Source: Rhizobium bangladeshense
Lineage (GTDB): Bacteria > Pseudomonadota > Alphaproteobacteria > Rhizobiales > Rhizobiaceae
Length of the DNA: 64,000 nt
Direction: 5' to 3'
Assembly (NCBI RefSeq): GCF_017357245.1
Contig: NZ_CP071612.1
Location: 3,165,001-3,229,000 of the forward strand
Shown: positions 62,058-64,000 of the stretch, piece after piece
Layout: every line of letters begins with the position of its first letter
Position numbering within the stretch: the first letter of the stretch is position 1
Made by a program: the position numbers and the translations under genes
The notes under the pieces: model-generated
The model's input: the letters and a program-made list of their open reading frames with translations, nothing else
Databases searched by the model: none
Told to the model about the DNA's origin: nothing

Positions 62058-64000
62058 TGGACAAGTCCACCTTCGAAGACCGCAAAGTTGTCATCATGGG
62101 ACCGATGCACGGCCCCGTGCGTCATGATTCCGCGCATAAGCACGTCACCGGCACCGCCGACTATATCGACGATATTCCCGAACCCGCCGGCCTGCTGCAC
62201 GGCGCCCTCGGCCTCTCCGACCGGGCCCATGCCGAAATCATCGGTATCGATCTTTCCGGGGTCGCAGCCTATCCCGGCGTGATCTGGGTCTTCACCGGCA
62301 AGGACGTGCCCGGCGTCAACGACGTCAGCTGCAATGGCAGCCATGACGAGCCGCTGCTGGCCGAAACTTTGGTTCAGTTCCACGGCCAGCCGATCTTTGC
62401 CGTCATCGCCGAAACGCGCGAGGCTGCCCGGCGCGCCGCGCGGCTCGCCAAGATCGACTATCGCGACCTGCCGCACTGGAGCGATATCGACGGCGCTCTC
62501 GCCAATGGCAGCCCTCTGGTCACGACACCGATGACCCTCCAGCGCGGCGAGCCGGAAACGGAAATGCCGAACGCCGCCATGCGCCTGAGGGGCCGGATGC
62601 GCATCGGCGGTCAGGAGCATTTCTACCTCGAAGGCCATATCGCCCTGGCCATTCCCGGCGAGGACGACGAGGTCATCGTCTGGTCCTCGACCCAGCATCC
62701 GAGCGAGATCCAGCACATCGTCGGCCACGTGCTCGACATCCCGTCCAACGCCGTCACGGTCAATGTGCGCCGCATGGGCGGTGGCTTCGGCGGCAAGGAA
62801 ACGCAGGGCAATCAGTTCGCAGCCCTTGCGGCGATCGCCGCCAAGAAGCTCGGCCGCGCCATCAAGTTCCGTCCCGATCGTGATGAGGATATGAGCGCCA
62901 CCGGCAAACGCCATGATTTCCTTGTCGATTACGAGGTTGGCTTTGACGCCGAAGGCCGTATCCACGCCGTCGATGCGACGTATGCGGCCCGTTGCGGCTT
63001 CTCCTCGGATCTCTCGGGCCCTGTGACCGACCGGGCTCTCTTCCATGCCGACTCCAGCTATTTCTACCCGCATGTGCATCTGCAGTCGAAGCCCTTGAAG
63101 ACGCACACGGTCTCCAACACCGCCTTCCGCGGTTTCGGCGGACCGCAGGGAATGCTCGGCGCCGAGCGCTTCATCGAGGAGATCGCCTACGCCCTCGGCA
63201 AGGATCCGCTCGATGTCCGCAAGCTGAATTTCTATGGCCAGCCGGGCTCCGGGCGCACGCTCACCCCCTACCATCAGGAGGTCGAGGACAACATCATCCC
63301 CCGCATCGTCGAGGAGTTGGAGGAGACAGCCGACTATCGGGCACGGCGCAACGCCATCATCGCCTTCAATCGCGACAGCCGCTACATTAGAAAAGGCATA
63401 GCGTTGACGCCGGTCAAGTTCGGCATCTCCTTCACCATGACCGCCTTCAACCAGGCCGGCGCCCTCGTCCATGTCTATCAGGACGGCTCGATCCACCTGA
63501 ACCATGGCGGCACCGAAATGGGCCAGGGCCTCTATACCAAGGTGGCGCAGGTGCTGGCCGACAGCTTCCAGGTCGATATGGACAGGGTGAAAATCACCGC
63601 GACGACGACGGCCAAGGTACCCAACACCTCGGCCACCGCCGCCTCTTCAGGCTCGGATTTGAACGGCATGGCAGCCTTCGATGCCGCCCGCCAGATCAAG
63701 GAACGGCTGGTGGCCTTTGCCGCCGAGAAATGGGAAGTGGCGCCTTCCGAGGTGGTCTTCCTGCCGAACCGGGTGCGCGTCGGCGAGCTTGAGATCCCCT
63801 TTCCCGACTTCGTCAAGCAGGCCTATTTCGCCCGCGTCCAGCTGTCGGCCGCCGGCTTCTACAAGACGCCGAAGATCCATTGGGACCGCAAGGCCGGCCG
63901 CGGCACGCCCTTCTATTATTTCGCCTATGGCGCCGCCTGCAGCGAAGTCTCGATCGACACGCTGACCGGCGAATATCTGATCGACCGGACCGACATCCTC
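62057..64000 (+). CDS. xdhB: Xanthine dehydrogenase large (molybdopterin) subunit, 3' end outside window
   Basis: The first 648 codons of the molybdenum cofactor subunit that hydroxylates hypoxanthine and xanthine. It starts MDKSTFEDRKVVIMGPMHGP after AGGAGGACGCCGCTA. It shows HVTGTADYIDDIPEPAG, FYLEGHIALAIPGEDDE, MGGGFGGKETQGNQFAALAA (about residues 238-257, cofactor-binding), TVSNTAFRGFGGPQGMLGAE (Arg of the purine site) and NHGGTEMGQGLYTKVAQVLA. The frame is open to the window end; the C-terminal part with the catalytic Glu is missing here. Confidence 0.95.
   Translation, partial: MDKSTFEDRKVVIMGPMHGPVRHDSAHKHVTGTADYIDDIPEPAGLLHGALGLSDRAHAEIIGIDLSGVAAYPGVIWVFTGKDVPGVNDVSCNGSHDEPLLAETLVQFHGQPIFAVIAETREAARRAARLAKIDYRDLPHWSDIDGALANGSPLVTTPMTLQRGEPETEMPNAAMRLRGRMRIGGQEHFYLEGHIALAIPGEDDEVIVWSSTQHPSEIQHIVGHVLDIPSNAVTVNVRRMGGGFGGKETQGNQFAALAAIAAKKLGRAIKFRPDRDEDMSATGKRHDFLVDYEVGFDAEGRIHAVDATYAARCGFSSDLSGPVTDRALFHADSSYFYPHVHLQSKPLKTHTVSNTAFRGFGGPQGMLGAERFIEEIAYALGKDPLDVRKLNFYGQPGSGRTLTPYHQEVEDNIIPRIVEELEETADYRARRNAIIAFNRDSRYIRKGIALTPVKFGISFTMTAFNQAGALVHVYQDGSIHLNHGGTEMGQGLYTKVAQVLADSFQVDMDRVKITATTTAKVPNTSATAASSGSDLNGMAAFDAARQIKERLVAFAAEKWEVAPSEVVFLPNRVRVGELEIPFPDFVKQAYFARVQLSAAGFYKTPKIHWDRKAGRGTPFYYFAYGAACSEVSIDTLTGEYLIDRTDIL

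Noticed and set aside
62054..63505. 483-codon minus-strand frame opposite xdhB
   Set aside because: Shadow of xdhB, which continues to the window end with clear molybdenum-enzyme motifs.
1..64000. CRISPR arrays, tRNA or rRNA genes, prophage or intact insertion sequences
   Set aside because: No regularly spaced repeats, cloverleaf or rRNA-like stretches, transposase or phage genes were recognised while reading both strands.

Overview
The window reads as a chromosomal segment of a fast-growing Rhizobium, most like the R. leguminosarum / R. etli group. Evidence: a fused trpE(G) with a Trp-rich leader peptide, glnII, a choXWV choline transporter, a NolR-type regulator, bacA, a bdhA-xdhA-xdhB operon, RirA-type operators and rhizobial palindromic repeats. 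The DNA is GC-rich with dense protein coding. No rRNA, tRNA, CRISPR array, prophage or intact insertion sequence was seen.

Layout. 1-8.4 kb: tail of an anti-sigma-like protein, a palindromic repeat, leuA with a previously unlisted Leu-rich leader peptide, a BenE-type permease, a ClpP paralogue, a DUF2076 protein, and a cation-efflux/queF operon followed upstream by a DUF2161 pair. 8.4-13.4 kb: trpE(G) with its trpL attenuator, and a TonB-dependent heme receptor with two iron-responsive operators. 13.4-22.8 kb: an extensin-like protein, fhs, a UPF0114 remnant, a tandemly duplicated ClpP-fold secreted protein divergent from a LuxR/PAS pair, a DUF2333 protein, a coiled-coil protein and tdk. 23-31.4 kb: choXWV, a HugZ-like protein, nolR with two self-type operators, a beta-alanine-pyruvate type aminotransferase, an HD-GYP protein and an orphan branched-chain amino acid binding protein. 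31.4-41.1 kb: a lipoprotein, adenine deaminase, a GH13 alpha-glucosidase, and an oppABCDF operon whose first two genes each carry a one-base frameshift. 41.2-49 kb: a small secreted protein, a KdgK-like kinase, a DUF2735 gene divergent from glnII, a glycosyltransferase, a broken hydrolase beside a RIME-like repeat, der, a YfgM-like protein and NnrU. 49-58 kb: a polysaccharide deacetylase, bacA, an MFS permease, map, a luciferase-like oxidoreductase, a GIY-YIG remnant and an ECF42/DGPF/SRPBCC group. 58-64 kb: glpK, then bdhA-xdhA-(28-codon ORF)-xdhB, running off the right edge.

Regulatory highlights. leuA and trpE(G) share one plan: a consensus-like promoter whose -10 box ends exactly 7 nt before the leader ATG, so both leader mRNAs are probably leaderless, then a run of the cognate amino-acid codons. 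Both leaders also carry the same 13-nt string before the structural gene. The leuA leader has four alternating CTCCTC/GAGGAG segments. The first lies in the Leu codons and the last is the leuA Shine-Dalgarno sequence, which suggests a translational attenuation switch. In the ECF42 group, the sigma/DGPF operon and the separate SRPBCC gene carry the same TGTCGG-N17-CGTC promoter-like motif, which suggests an autoregulated mini-regulon. All functional statements are inferred from sequence reading alone; no database search was run.
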